The notes under the pieces were generated by a model. The model was not told the DNA's origin. It saw only the letters and a program-made list of their open reading frames with translations, and ran no database searches. From assembly GCA_026996325.1 (NCBI GenBank), contig JALWLU010000168.1:1-36114 (forward strand): a stretch of 36,114 bases of DNA, given 5' to 3'. The position numbers and the translations under genes are program-made. Below are positions 8,445 to 14,863 of this stretch, in pieces. Source of the stretch: Sulfurovum sp. Lineage in GTDB: Bacteria; Campylobacterota; Campylobacteria; Campylobacterales; Sulfurovaceae. Numbering within the stretch: the first letter of the stretch is position 1; each line of letters begins with the position of its first letter.

Positions 8445-9827
8445 ATGAGAAAAGAGACTACACGAATGAACAGACGACAGATGCTCAAACTCACTGCCGC
8501 AGCGGGAGCGGGTGTCGTACTGATGGGAAGCGAGGCCAAGGCCAATACTCCCAAAGCCAACAGCAAAGAGGCCATCAGCAAAAAAGAGCCGCTGCGCATC
8601 GCCATCATCGGCGGAGGGATGGCGGGTACGGCACTGGCTTACCGTCTGAGCCGTGCCATCACCTACCCCCTCATCACGCTCTATGAGCCGCAGGAGCGCA
8701 GCTGCTGGTATCAGCCCGGTCTTACGATGGTCGGTACCGGTCTGTGGCCGATGGCCGACCTGGCATACGACAGAGAGGACTATATCCCCGAACATGTCAC
8801 CCTCAAAAAAGAGCCGGTTGGCGCCATAGATGCCAGAACACACACGGTCACGGAGGCCGATGGCAAAGAGGTGCAGTACGACTACATCATCGTCGCTACG
8901 GGCCTGCAGCTTGACTACTATGCCATAGAGGGGCTTGGCGGGAACTTCACCTCCCTTGAGCGTATGGAAACGCCGGAAGCGTGGATGGATGACGAAGCCA
9001 TCGGGAGTGTCTATCATCTGCATGGGTCATTCCGCCTTTCGGTACAGCTTGATGCGCTGGTGGAAAAGGCACAAAAGGCTTCAAATACGCAGAAGCTGCA
9101 GGTCTTCTTCACCCAGCCTACCATTCGTACCAAATCGCCCGCTGCTGCCAAGAGTGTACTGCTGACGCTCACACAGAGACTTGAAGAAGCCGGTCTTCGG
9201 GAGAGGGTGGGGATTACACTGGTAGCCGAAGATGGAAAACTTTCACAAAACGATGCGTACGACAAACGCTACCGTACACTTATGAAAAAAAAGGGCGTTC
9301 GTATCGTAAAAGACAGGCTGAGTGCTGTCGATGCAAAAAATAAAAAAGCGACTTTCAAGAGTGCCGGAGCACTCCCTTACGACTTTTTGCACATCACACC
9401 GCCGATGAGGGCCGCCGCTTTCCTTGAGAGTGCAGGCCTGCTCGATGATGCGGGCTTTGTCGATGTCGACAAAGGTACGCTGGAGCATAAAAAGTACCCG
9501 AAACTCTTTGCCATCGGTGATGTCGCGGGATGCAATACCCTCAAAAGCGCTTCGGCCATCAGCGAGCAGGTCAAGATCATTACCGATACCATCCGTGCCA
9601 TAGATGAGGGTGAAAAACCAAAAGCACATTATGACGGCTACGGCTCGGACACGCTGCTCTGTCCGGAGAAAAGCGCGGCGCTCATCGAAGCGTGGGACTA
9701 CAAGGGCAATCCGCTCTCACCGATGATAAGCCTTGACCCGATGCAGTGCCACGGGCTCTATTGGTACACGGTCCGCTATCTTGCAAAAAGCTATATGATG
9801 CAGGGCGTCCTGCGTGGCTGGGCATAG
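8445..9827 (+). CDS. Tat-exported sulfide:quinone reductase / flavocytochrome c sulfide dehydrogenase-like flavoprotein
   Basis: A 460-residue FAD enzyme. Residues 8-28 are a twin-arginine signal (MNRRQMLKLTAAAGAGVVLM), so it is exported folded. The FAD dinucleotide fold IAIIGGGMAGTALAY (53-67), IIVATGLQLDYY (148-159) and FAIGDVAGC (355-363) are typical of this family. Four cysteines remain: C87 in ERSCWYQPG, C363, C406 in TLLCPEKSA and C435. C406 sits where SQR has its C-terminal active cysteine. The second SQR cysteine (KCAGAP) appears replaced by TKSPAAAK (S231). C87 lies where flavocytochrome c binds FAD covalently. Sulfide or polysulfide oxidation is likely but the redox centre is unusual. 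AAGGAG is 6 bases before ATG 8445. Confidence 0.82.
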   Translation: MRKETTRMNRRQMLKLTAAAGAGVVLMGSEAKANTPKANSKEAISKKEPLRIAIIGGGMAGTALAYRLSRAITYPLITLYEPQERSCWYQPGLTMVGTGLWPMADLAYDREDYIPEHVTLKKEPVGAIDARTHTVTEADGKEVQYDYIIVATGLQLDYYAIEGLGGNFTSLERMETPEAWMDDEAIGSVYHLHGSFRLSVQLDALVEKAQKASNTQKLQVFFTQPTIRTKSPAAAKSVLLTLTQRLEEAGLRERVGITLVAEDGKLSQNDAYDKRYRTLMKKKGVRIVKDRLSAVDAKNKKATFKSAGALPYDFLHITPPMRAAAFLESAGLLDDAGFVDVDKGTLEHKKYPKLFAIGDVAGCNTLKSASAISEQVKIITDTIRAIDEGEKPKAHYDGYGSDTLLCPEKSAALIEAWDYKGNPLSPMISLDPMQCHGLYWYTVRYLAKSYMMQGVLRGWA

Positions 9828-9835
9828 GAGAAGAG

Positions 9836-9997
9836 ATGAAAAAGCAACTTTACAAAAAGAAGGCGCACATCAACCTGATGAAGCACTTTCCTGGCCACAA
9901 CGACTATCCGGTCAAACATGAGGAGATGCTGTATGACCACGATGTTGTCTGCAAGTTCGACCCTCTCTGTTACAATCAAGGGATGATCGCGCCATGA
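9836..9997 (+). CDS. 53-residue protein of unknown function
   Basis: A small protein starting at ATG 9836, with AGGAG 6 bases upstream and inside the end of the flavoprotein gene region. It has a basic N-terminus (MKKQLYKKKAHINLMKHF) and a body rich in His, Asp and Tyr with two cysteines (HFPGHNDYPVKHEEM, VVCKFDPLCY). There is no signal peptide or membrane helix. It overlaps the DUF4010 gene by 4 bases. The tight coupling suggests a partner or metal/cofactor helper of its neighbours, but I do not recognise it. Confidence 0.75.
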   Translation: MKKQLYKKKAHINLMKHFPGHNDYPVKHEEMLYDHDVVCKFDPLCYNQGMIAP

Positions 9998-11247
9998 CTC
10001 TCTCTCCAGATCTCATTCACCTTGCGGTAACGATCGTTTTCAGTTTTTTGGTAGGTATGGAGCTTCGCACCTACCGTGAACAGTACCACGCAAAAGAGGG
10101 CAATCTCTACTTCGGTACGGCGCGCACCTATACCTTCATAGGGATTTTAGGCTATCTTTTCTACAGGCTCGACCCCACCGGCTTGACGGTATATATCGCA
10201 GCGTTGCTGGGACTTTCCGTGCTCTTTGCCATGCTCTACTGGCGCAAGCTGGGAGAGGGCAAGTCGAGCATTCTGCCGTATGTGGTGATGCTCTCAGTCT
10301 ACACTTTCGGGCCGCTGACCGAGCGTTTTCCTCTATGGATGCCCTCGCTGCTCTTTGTACTCATCATCTTTCTGCTCAATGCCAAGCAGTCGCTTCAGCA
10401 CTGGGGTGAGACGGTCAATATGCGCGAGTTTGAGACACTGGGCAAGATGGTACTCCTCTCTGCAGTCATTCTGCCGCTGCTGCCAAATACGGACACCATT
10501 CCCTATCTGCCCATCTCTCCGTTCAAGATATGGCTGGCGGTGGTGGTCATCTCCGCTATCAGCTACGGCGGCTATCTGGTACAGAAGTACTTCTTCCCCT
10601 CCAAGGGCTACTTTCTGACAGGCATATTCGGCGGTACCTACTCCTCCACAGCGACGACAGTCGTACTTGCCAGAAAAGCGAAAGTGGGTGGAGACAACCC
10701 GGTTATCGATGCGGCGATCATCGCGGCAACTTCGATGATGTACCTCAGGCTTCTAGTCGTGGCAGCGGTCTTCAACTTCTCTGTCGCAAAAGCACTGATT
10801 CTCCCCTTTGTTGTTATGGCGCTGGGAGGGCTGCTTCTTTCATTCTTCTACCTAAGCCTCAAGAAGCAGCAGATCAATCACGCCGAATTTGTCGACAAGA
10901 ACCCGCTGGAGCTTGGCACAGCCTTTCTCTTTGCCGGCCTCTTTGTACTGATGATGGTCATAACCCATTTTGTCATAGGACACTACGGCAACAGCGGTCT
11001 TCAGGTACTCTCCTTCCTGGTAGGGTTTACGGACATCGATCCGTTCATTCTCTCTTTGCTTACCGGCAAATACACCGTAGCACAGGCAGAACTTGTCACA
11101 GCCATCATGATCGCTGCAGGAAGCAACAATATTCTCAAAGCCATCTACGCTGTCTGGTTTGGCGGTATAAAAGGCGGCAGCCGTTCCGCATTCTGGGTAG
11201 GGCTGCTTGGGGTTCTCACCATCGCCTGGGCGCTCTACGGTATTTGA
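9994..11247 (+). CDS. MgtC/DUF4010-like polytopic membrane protein
   Basis: A 417-residue inner-membrane protein with about 11 hydrophobic helices. The N-terminal part (VFSFLVGMELRTYREQ...GTARTYTFIGILGYL) resembles the MgtC/SapB N-domain, and the C-terminal two-thirds (GGTYSSTATTVVLARKAK...AAIIAATSMMYLR...AGSNNILKAIYAVWFGG) matches the DUF4010 pattern. Function is unknown; an ion or small-molecule transport role is inferred from topology and from the proton pump in the same operon. It overlaps the preceding 53-aa gene by 4 bases (ATGA) and ends the operon. Confidence 0.8.
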   Translation: MTLSPDLIHLAVTIVFSFLVGMELRTYREQYHAKEGNLYFGTARTYTFIGILGYLFYRLDPTGLTVYIAALLGLSVLFAMLYWRKLGEGKSSILPYVVMLSVYTFGPLTERFPLWMPSLLFVLIIFLLNAKQSLQHWGETVNMREFETLGKMVLLSAVILPLLPNTDTIPYLPISPFKIWLAVVVISAISYGGYLVQKYFFPSKGYFLTGIFGGTYSSTATTVVLARKAKVGGDNPVIDAAIIAATSMMYLRLLVVAAVFNFSVAKALILPFVVMALGGLLLSFFYLSLKKQQINHAEFVDKNPLELGTAFLFAGLFVLMMVITHFVIGHYGNSGLQVLSFLVGFTDIDPFILSLLTGKYTVAQAELVTAIMIAAGSNNILKAIYAVWFGGIKGGSRSAFWVGLLGVLTIAWALYGI

Positions 11248-11340
11248 CAAAACTTAATGCGGGGTCTTGATGCTGACACAGACTGGCATAAAAACTCAGC
11301 CCTGTTTCGCTATGATGTAAAAAAGTTTTAGGAGGAGAGA

Positions 11341-11679
11341 ATGAAAAAAATGGTTTTTGTGCTGCTTGCGGCCAGTAGTTTCACAATGGCGGGGGAGTGT
11401 GCCATTTTCACTTCACCGGTTGATTTCTCGGTCATGAGGGGAGGGTACTCCACCTGGTACACCAGCACACAACCCATTGTAAACATAAAAAAGAACTATA
11501 AGTTCACCTCTTTTGGCGATGCATACAAAGAGTTCGATGAGCATGTGCGCAAAGAGATCAAGGAGATCATCTGCGAAAAGCAGAAGTGGAGCGGAGCAGC
11601 GAACTACAAGATTGTCTGGCAGCAGACAGAACGAAGCTACCAGTTCACAGCGACTTTCGATACATTTGCATATAAGTAG
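11341..11679 (+). CDS. Small secreted protein, unknown function
   Basis: A 112-residue protein with a signal peptide (MKKMVFVLLAASSFTMAGECA). The mature part is mixed alpha/beta in style with two cysteines (ECAIF, IICEK) that could form one disulfide. GGAGGAG lies just before the ATG. It stands alone, 93 bases after the DUF4010 gene. I do not recognise the family. Its stop is TAG, and the same frame stays open for 48 more codons (see the candidate small ORF at 11704). Confidence 0.7.
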   Translation: MKKMVFVLLAASSFTMAGECAIFTSPVDFSVMRGGYSTWYTSTQPIVNIKKNYKFTSFGDAYKEFDEHVRKEIKEIICEKQKWSGAANYKIVWQQTERSYQFTATFDTFAYK

Positions 11680-11703
11680 AACAGCCATGCCGAAAAACAG
11701 AGA

Positions 11704-11826
11704 TTGAAAATCCTGTTGGAGATTGTCAACGAGATTACCGACATATGCGCCATGCTGCTTGAACAGATACGCAAACATGGTATGATAGAAGCGATGCTTG
11801 AGAGTGAAGCGGAGGACTATGCATAG
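11704..11826 (+). CDS. Candidate 40-residue ORF or gene remnant
   Basis: In the same frame as the secreted protein upstream, after its TAG, codons encode an amphipathic helix-like peptide (KILLEIVNEITDICAMLLEQ then IRKHGMIEAMLESEAEDYA) ending at TAG 11824-11826. The only initiator near its start is TTG 11704, without a ribosome site. An ATG at 11688 (MPKNR) would join it if one base were added before 11704, so it may be a frameshifted small gene. Codon choice looks like the neighbours. Confidence 0.3.
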   Translation: MKILLEIVNEITDICAMLLEQIRKHGMIEAMLESEAEDYA

Positions 11827-11936
11827 TTCAACTAACCACTATATGGAAATCTGTATTTCAGTTTAAGGGTTGAAGTTTGTAAAAATGGGTAATAAATAGG
11901 GGAGAAAGGTTAAAAAGACATAAGGAGATTATGGCT
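11827..11936. other. Gene-free stretch with an orphan ribosome site and ATG
   Basis: This AT-rich gap holds no conserved gene. AAGGAG at 11922-11927 is followed 3 bases later by ATG 11931, but that frame runs at once into the terminator and then antisense through the superoxide reductase gene (51 codons, no plausible protein). It may be the leftover start of a lost gene. Confidence 0.4.
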
Positions 11937-11960
11937 AAAAGCCCGTATAGACGGGCTTTT
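11937..11960. terminator. Bidirectional intrinsic terminator
   Basis: AAAAGCCCGT-ATAG-ACGGGCTTTT is a perfect 10-bp stem with A/T flanks on both sides. It serves the superoxide reductase gene on the minus strand, whose stop lies 2 bases away, and anything transcribed from the left. Confidence 0.85.
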
Positions 11961-11962
11961 GA

Positions 11963-12349
11963 TTACTCTGCTACTTCTACTTCAACAGGCGTAGATTCCC
12001 AGATACCGTGCTTTGTACAGTATCCGTGTGCTACGAGATTGAGTTTCTTTTTCATTGGTCTGATGTTGAATGTTACTTCAGCGTGAGACTTCTCGTTTCC
12101 GAGTGTTCCCGGTACGAAAGTAGCCATTGCCAGTTTTGTGTCACCGTCAAAGAGAGTGATTGACTCGATGTAGTGGTCGAAATCATCCGGGTGAGTGTAC
12201 TCCTGACCCATTTTTACGTTGACTGCGAGCATTTCACCCTTTTTCGCTTCACCCTGAACGGTGATGAACGGTGAGTGTCTGTCAATGAGGTCTTTTTTCG
12301 CCTCTCTGTCAATTTGGCTGATATCTTCATATTTGTGAATAGTTGGCAT
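11963..12349 (-). CDS. Superoxide reductase (desulfoferrodoxin, 1Fe class)
   Basis: A 128-residue cytoplasmic enzyme reducing superoxide to hydrogen peroxide without making oxygen, as expected in a microaerophile. The iron ligands of the family can be placed as H25, H53, H59 and H114 (equatorial) and C111 (axial) from DRHSPFI, EYTHPDDFDHYIES and YCTKHGIW. There is no N-terminal rubredoxin-like desulforedoxin domain. The Glu-Lys pair usual before the first His is Asp23-Arg24 here. ATG 12349 is preferred: AAGGA lies upstream, and the longer frame to 12454 runs through the promoter (minus-strand TATAAT at 12388-12383). Confidence 0.9.
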   Translation of the reverse strand: MPTIHKYEDISQIDREAKKDLIDRHSPFITVQGEAKKGEMLAVNVKMGQEYTHPDDFDHYIESITLFDGDTKLAMATFVPGTLGNEKSHAEVTFNIRPMKKKLNLVAHGYCTKHGIWESTPVEVEVAE

Positions 12350-12382
12350 GTTTGATCCTTTTTCATGTGATTTGGTAGGAGT

Positions 12383-12388
12383 ATTATA
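12383..12388 (-). promoter_or_regulatory. -10 box of the superoxide reductase gene
   Basis: TATAAT on the minus strand 33 bases before the ATG at 12349, with TTAACC upstream at a -35-like distance. It shares the intergenic region with the divergent cardiolipin synthase promoter. Confidence 0.6.
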
Positions 12389-12467
12389 GCATAAAAGGTT
12401 AACAAATGGGAGTATTTTACTCTTATTTGTTGAAAATGCTTCCAAAAGTGACATAATTTAGACATGT

Positions 12468-12473
12468 TATAAT
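12468..12473 (+). promoter_or_regulatory. -10 box of the cardiolipin synthase gene
   Basis: TATAAT on the plus strand. Transcription would start near 12480, which excludes the ATG at 12472 from the message and leaves a short leader carrying GAGG at 12487-12490. Confidence 0.55.
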
Positions 12474-12496
12474 GTCTTCAAAAAACGAGGTGTACC

Positions 12497-13903
12497 ATCG
12501 AACTCTCCGGCTGGTCGATATTCGGCTCCTACCTTTTCATACTCTTTGGCGGCATACTTGTCTTTACCGCGCTTGGGCACATCATCTACCAGAAACGCTC
12601 CTCGACAAGTATGATTTCATGGATGCTCTTTATTATCTTCGTGCCCTACATCGCCGCGCCGCTCTATTTTCTCATAGGCATACGCAAACGTGAAAAGCCG
12701 CACCAGAAGGAGATGGCACAGTTTCCGCATATTAAAGAATATGAAGAGTATCACATCTTCGATACCGAACACGCCCTTGCGAACATTCTGCGCAAAAACG
12801 GCATTCCTGCCGCAAGCAGGGCCAACAGTTTCAGGCTGATTACCAACGATGTCGAGGCCTACGAAGCGATGATGGAGGCCATCGAAAGTGCGCAGGAGAG
12901 TATCGAGATCGCCACATACGTTTTCGAGTTCGACGCGATGACGACAAAGATGGTCGAAGCGCTTACCCAAAAGGCACGCATGGGCGTGACCGTGCGATTG
13001 ATGATGGACACGGTCGGCTCTCTGGGTGCATACCTGCGTCCGGGCAGGTTCGACGCACTTAAAAGGGCAGGGGGAGAGGTGGCCTTTTTCCTTCCGATCA
13101 TCAAGCGCCCCTTCCAGAGCTATATCAATCTTCGAAACCACAGGAAGATCTACCTCTTCGACCAGAAGCTGCTGCTCAGCGGCGGTATGAACCTGAGCAA
13201 CGAGTATATGGGACCGCCGGACGGCACGAAGCGCTGGAGTGACCTGATGTATCGCCTTGAGGGGCCGGCAGTGCAGCATTTCCGTTCCATATTTAAGAAC
13301 GACTGGGAGTATGCCACAGGCAAGACCATAGAGCAAAACAGGGCCCTACTGAAGCATTTTGAGGGTGAGAGTCTGGTGCAGGTGGTGCCGTCGGGCCCGG
13401 ATATTCCCAAAGATGCTCTCTATGAGGCGCTTCTCAATGCAATCTACAGCGCCAAAGAGCGCATCTGGATCGTCACGCCGTACTTCGTGCCCGACGAGAA
13501 CATCATACAGGCGCTGGTGATCGCAGCGCACAAAGGGGTGGATGTCAAGCTCATCACCCCGAAGAACTCCGACCATGTGCTCACAGACCTCGTGCGCTCC
13601 TCCTATATGCGCGAGCTCTATGAAAACAGTATAGATGTGGTGCTTTTCGAAGGAGAGATGCTGCATGCAAAGGCGATACTCATCGACAGCCTTGGCGGTA
13701 TGGTGGGCTCACTCAATCTCGATAACCGCAGTCTCTTCCTCAACTACGAAGTGGTCACGTTCGTCTACTCACCGGAGTTCATCGATGATATGGAGCGCTG
13801 GATGAAGAGGCTGATAGCTTCCTCTGTCAGAGGCATGGAGAAGCCTGGAAAGATGCGGGAGGCTTTCGAGAACATCATGAAAGTCTTCGCACCGATGGTG
13901 TAG
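12497..13903 (+). CDS. cls: Cardiolipin synthase, phospholipase D family (start codon atypical)
   Basis: Membrane enzyme that makes cardiolipin from phosphatidylglycerol. Two HKD motifs are present: NHRKIYLFDQKLLLSGGMNL and LHAKAILIDSLGGMVGSLNL, each with His, Lys and Asp in place. The N-terminus needs two membrane helices; the first (IFGSYLFILFGGILVFTAL) lies upstream of the first in-frame ATG at 12611, the second (MLFIIFVPYIAAPLYFLIGI) just after it. No in-frame ATG, GTG or TTG exists between the promoter and 12611. GAGG at 12487-12490 is 6 bases before ATC 12497 in frame, so an ATC start, a lost ATG, or an indel in the A6 run at 12480-12485 must be considered. The EEP gene starts 3 bases after the stop. 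Confidence 0.85.
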   Translation: MELSGWSIFGSYLFILFGGILVFTALGHIIYQKRSSTSMISWMLFIIFVPYIAAPLYFLIGIRKREKPHQKEMAQFPHIKEYEEYHIFDTEHALANILRKNGIPAASRANSFRLITNDVEAYEAMMEAIESAQESIEIATYVFEFDAMTTKMVEALTQKARMGVTVRLMMDTVGSLGAYLRPGRFDALKRAGGEVAFFLPIIKRPFQSYINLRNHRKIYLFDQKLLLSGGMNLSNEYMGPPDGTKRWSDLMYRLEGPAVQHFRSIFKNDWEYATGKTIEQNRALLKHFEGESLVQVVPSGPDIPKDALYEALLNAIYSAKERIWIVTPYFVPDENIIQALVIAAHKGVDVKLITPKNSDHVLTDLVRSSYMRELYENSIDVVLFEGEMLHAKAILIDSLGGMVGSLNLDNRSLFLNYEVVTFVYSPEFIDDMERWMKRLIASSVRGMEKPGKMREAFENIMKVFAPMV

Positions 13904-13906
13904 CCG

Positions 13907-14635
13907 ATGTTCCAGCCGCAACAGGTACATCATACCCACTGCTGCAGCGAGAGCGCCAATGCTCTGCCGCTTCCCTTTTCGCTGCTCTGCTGGAATGTTT
14001 ACAAGAAAAACAGGGACGATGGACGCTTTGGCGAATTTCTGCAACGTGTCGATGCCGACCTGCTGCTGCTGCAGGAAGCGGAGTTCAGAGACGGCCAGCC
14101 GTGCAGGGTGGAGGGGTACTCCTACGATGCGGCGGCCAACATCACCTTTGGCACATCAAACTTCGGGGTGCTGACCGCAAGCAGGTGCAGGGCACTTGAG
14201 ACAAGAGCCTACCTCTCACAAACTCGTGAACTCTACTTCGCCACCCACAAAAGCCTTCTGCTTAGCCGCTATGCACTTGGGGACGGCAACAGTTTGCTGG
14301 TTGTCAATGTGCACGCCATCAATTTCAGGGAGAACAGCGCCTACAAAAAAGAGAAAGAGCGCATCCTCGACTTTCTGCGAAGCGATACCGGACCGCTCAT
14401 CGTTGCAGGTGACTTCAATGCTTGGAATGCCTCAAGAGGCGAAAAGCTGCTGCAGATCGCCGACTCGCTTGGTCTGAAGCGGGTGCAGCTTGGCAGCAAG
14501 GATGGGGTCAAGTCGATGTTCGGCAATCCGCTTGACTTTATCTTCTACCGCGATTTGAAACTGTTGGCGTGCGATGTGCTCGATGATGGCGGTATCTCCG
14601 ATCACCGGCCGCTTTTGGCGAGGTTTGGGGTTTAG
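13907..14635 (+). CDS. Endonuclease/exonuclease/phosphatase (EEP) family protein
   Basis: A 242-residue EEP-fold hydrolase. Motifs: LLCWNVYKKN, LLLLQEAEF (Glu metal ligand), VNVHAINFR, LIVAGDFNAW (catalytic Asp/Asn), DFIFYRDL and ISDHRPLLARF (catalytic Asp-His). The family includes DNases, phospholipid/sphingomyelin phosphodiesterases and inositol phosphatases. No signal peptide is seen. It begins 3 bases after cardiolipin synthase, so a role in phospholipid turnover is possible (inference). No clear ribosome site precedes ATG 13907, so translation may be coupled to the upstream gene. The first 25 residues precede the domain and may not all be translated. Confidence 0.82.
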   Translation: MFQPQQVHHTHCCSESANALPLPFSLLCWNVYKKNRDDGRFGEFLQRVDADLLLLQEAEFRDGQPCRVEGYSYDAAANITFGTSNFGVLTASRCRALETRAYLSQTRELYFATHKSLLLSRYALGDGNSLLVVNVHAINFRENSAYKKEKERILDFLRSDTGPLIVAGDFNAWNASRGEKLLQIADSLGLKRVQLGSKDGVKSMFGNPLDFIFYRDLKLLACDVLDDGGISDHRPLLARFGV

Positions 14636-14638
14636 TGA

Positions 14639-14855
14639 TTGGTAATTGGTGTATTGGTTATTGGGTGTTTTTTGGAACCGGGAATTAATTCCCGGCCGTA
14701 CAATGAACCATCGCTTCCTATGCTTTTTAAAATCGAGTATATCCTATAATTTAACCAAACAATGTCAGGGGCGAAGATTCACTAAAGGTATACACTTCGT
14801 TAAATCTTCGCTTCCAAGAAACTTGTCATCCCGGACTTGATCCGGGATCTTGACG
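14639..14855 (+). repeat. Composite palindromic repeat, copy A
   Basis: Directly after the EEP gene. Modules in order: TTGGTaaTTGGTGTATTGG-like spacer (14639-14665), perfect 18-bp palindrome CCGGGAATTAATTCCCGG (14678-14695), GGCGAAGATT...ATCTTCGCTTCC pair, then ATCCCGGA-CTTGA-TCCGGGAT (14828-14848) and TCTTGACG. The same modules in the same order occur in copies B, C and D. No coding potential. The IS begins 8 bases after the copy. Confidence 0.85.
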
Positions 14856-14863
14856 CTATTTTA
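14856..14863. repeat. Target site duplication, left
   Basis: CTATTTTA, identical to 16419-16426 on the other side of the IS. Removing the IS and one copy restores a palindromic TTTTATAAAA target. Confidence 0.8.

Noticed and set aside
12480-12486. A AAA AAC slippery heptamer
   Set aside because: A -1 shift there would not enter the cardiolipin synthase frame, which needs +1.
12472-12693. 73-codon ORF starting MSSKNEVY at the cardiolipin synthase promoter
   Set aside because: Its ATG overlaps the -10 box and the frame content is not protein-like; the membrane helix is in the +1 frame.
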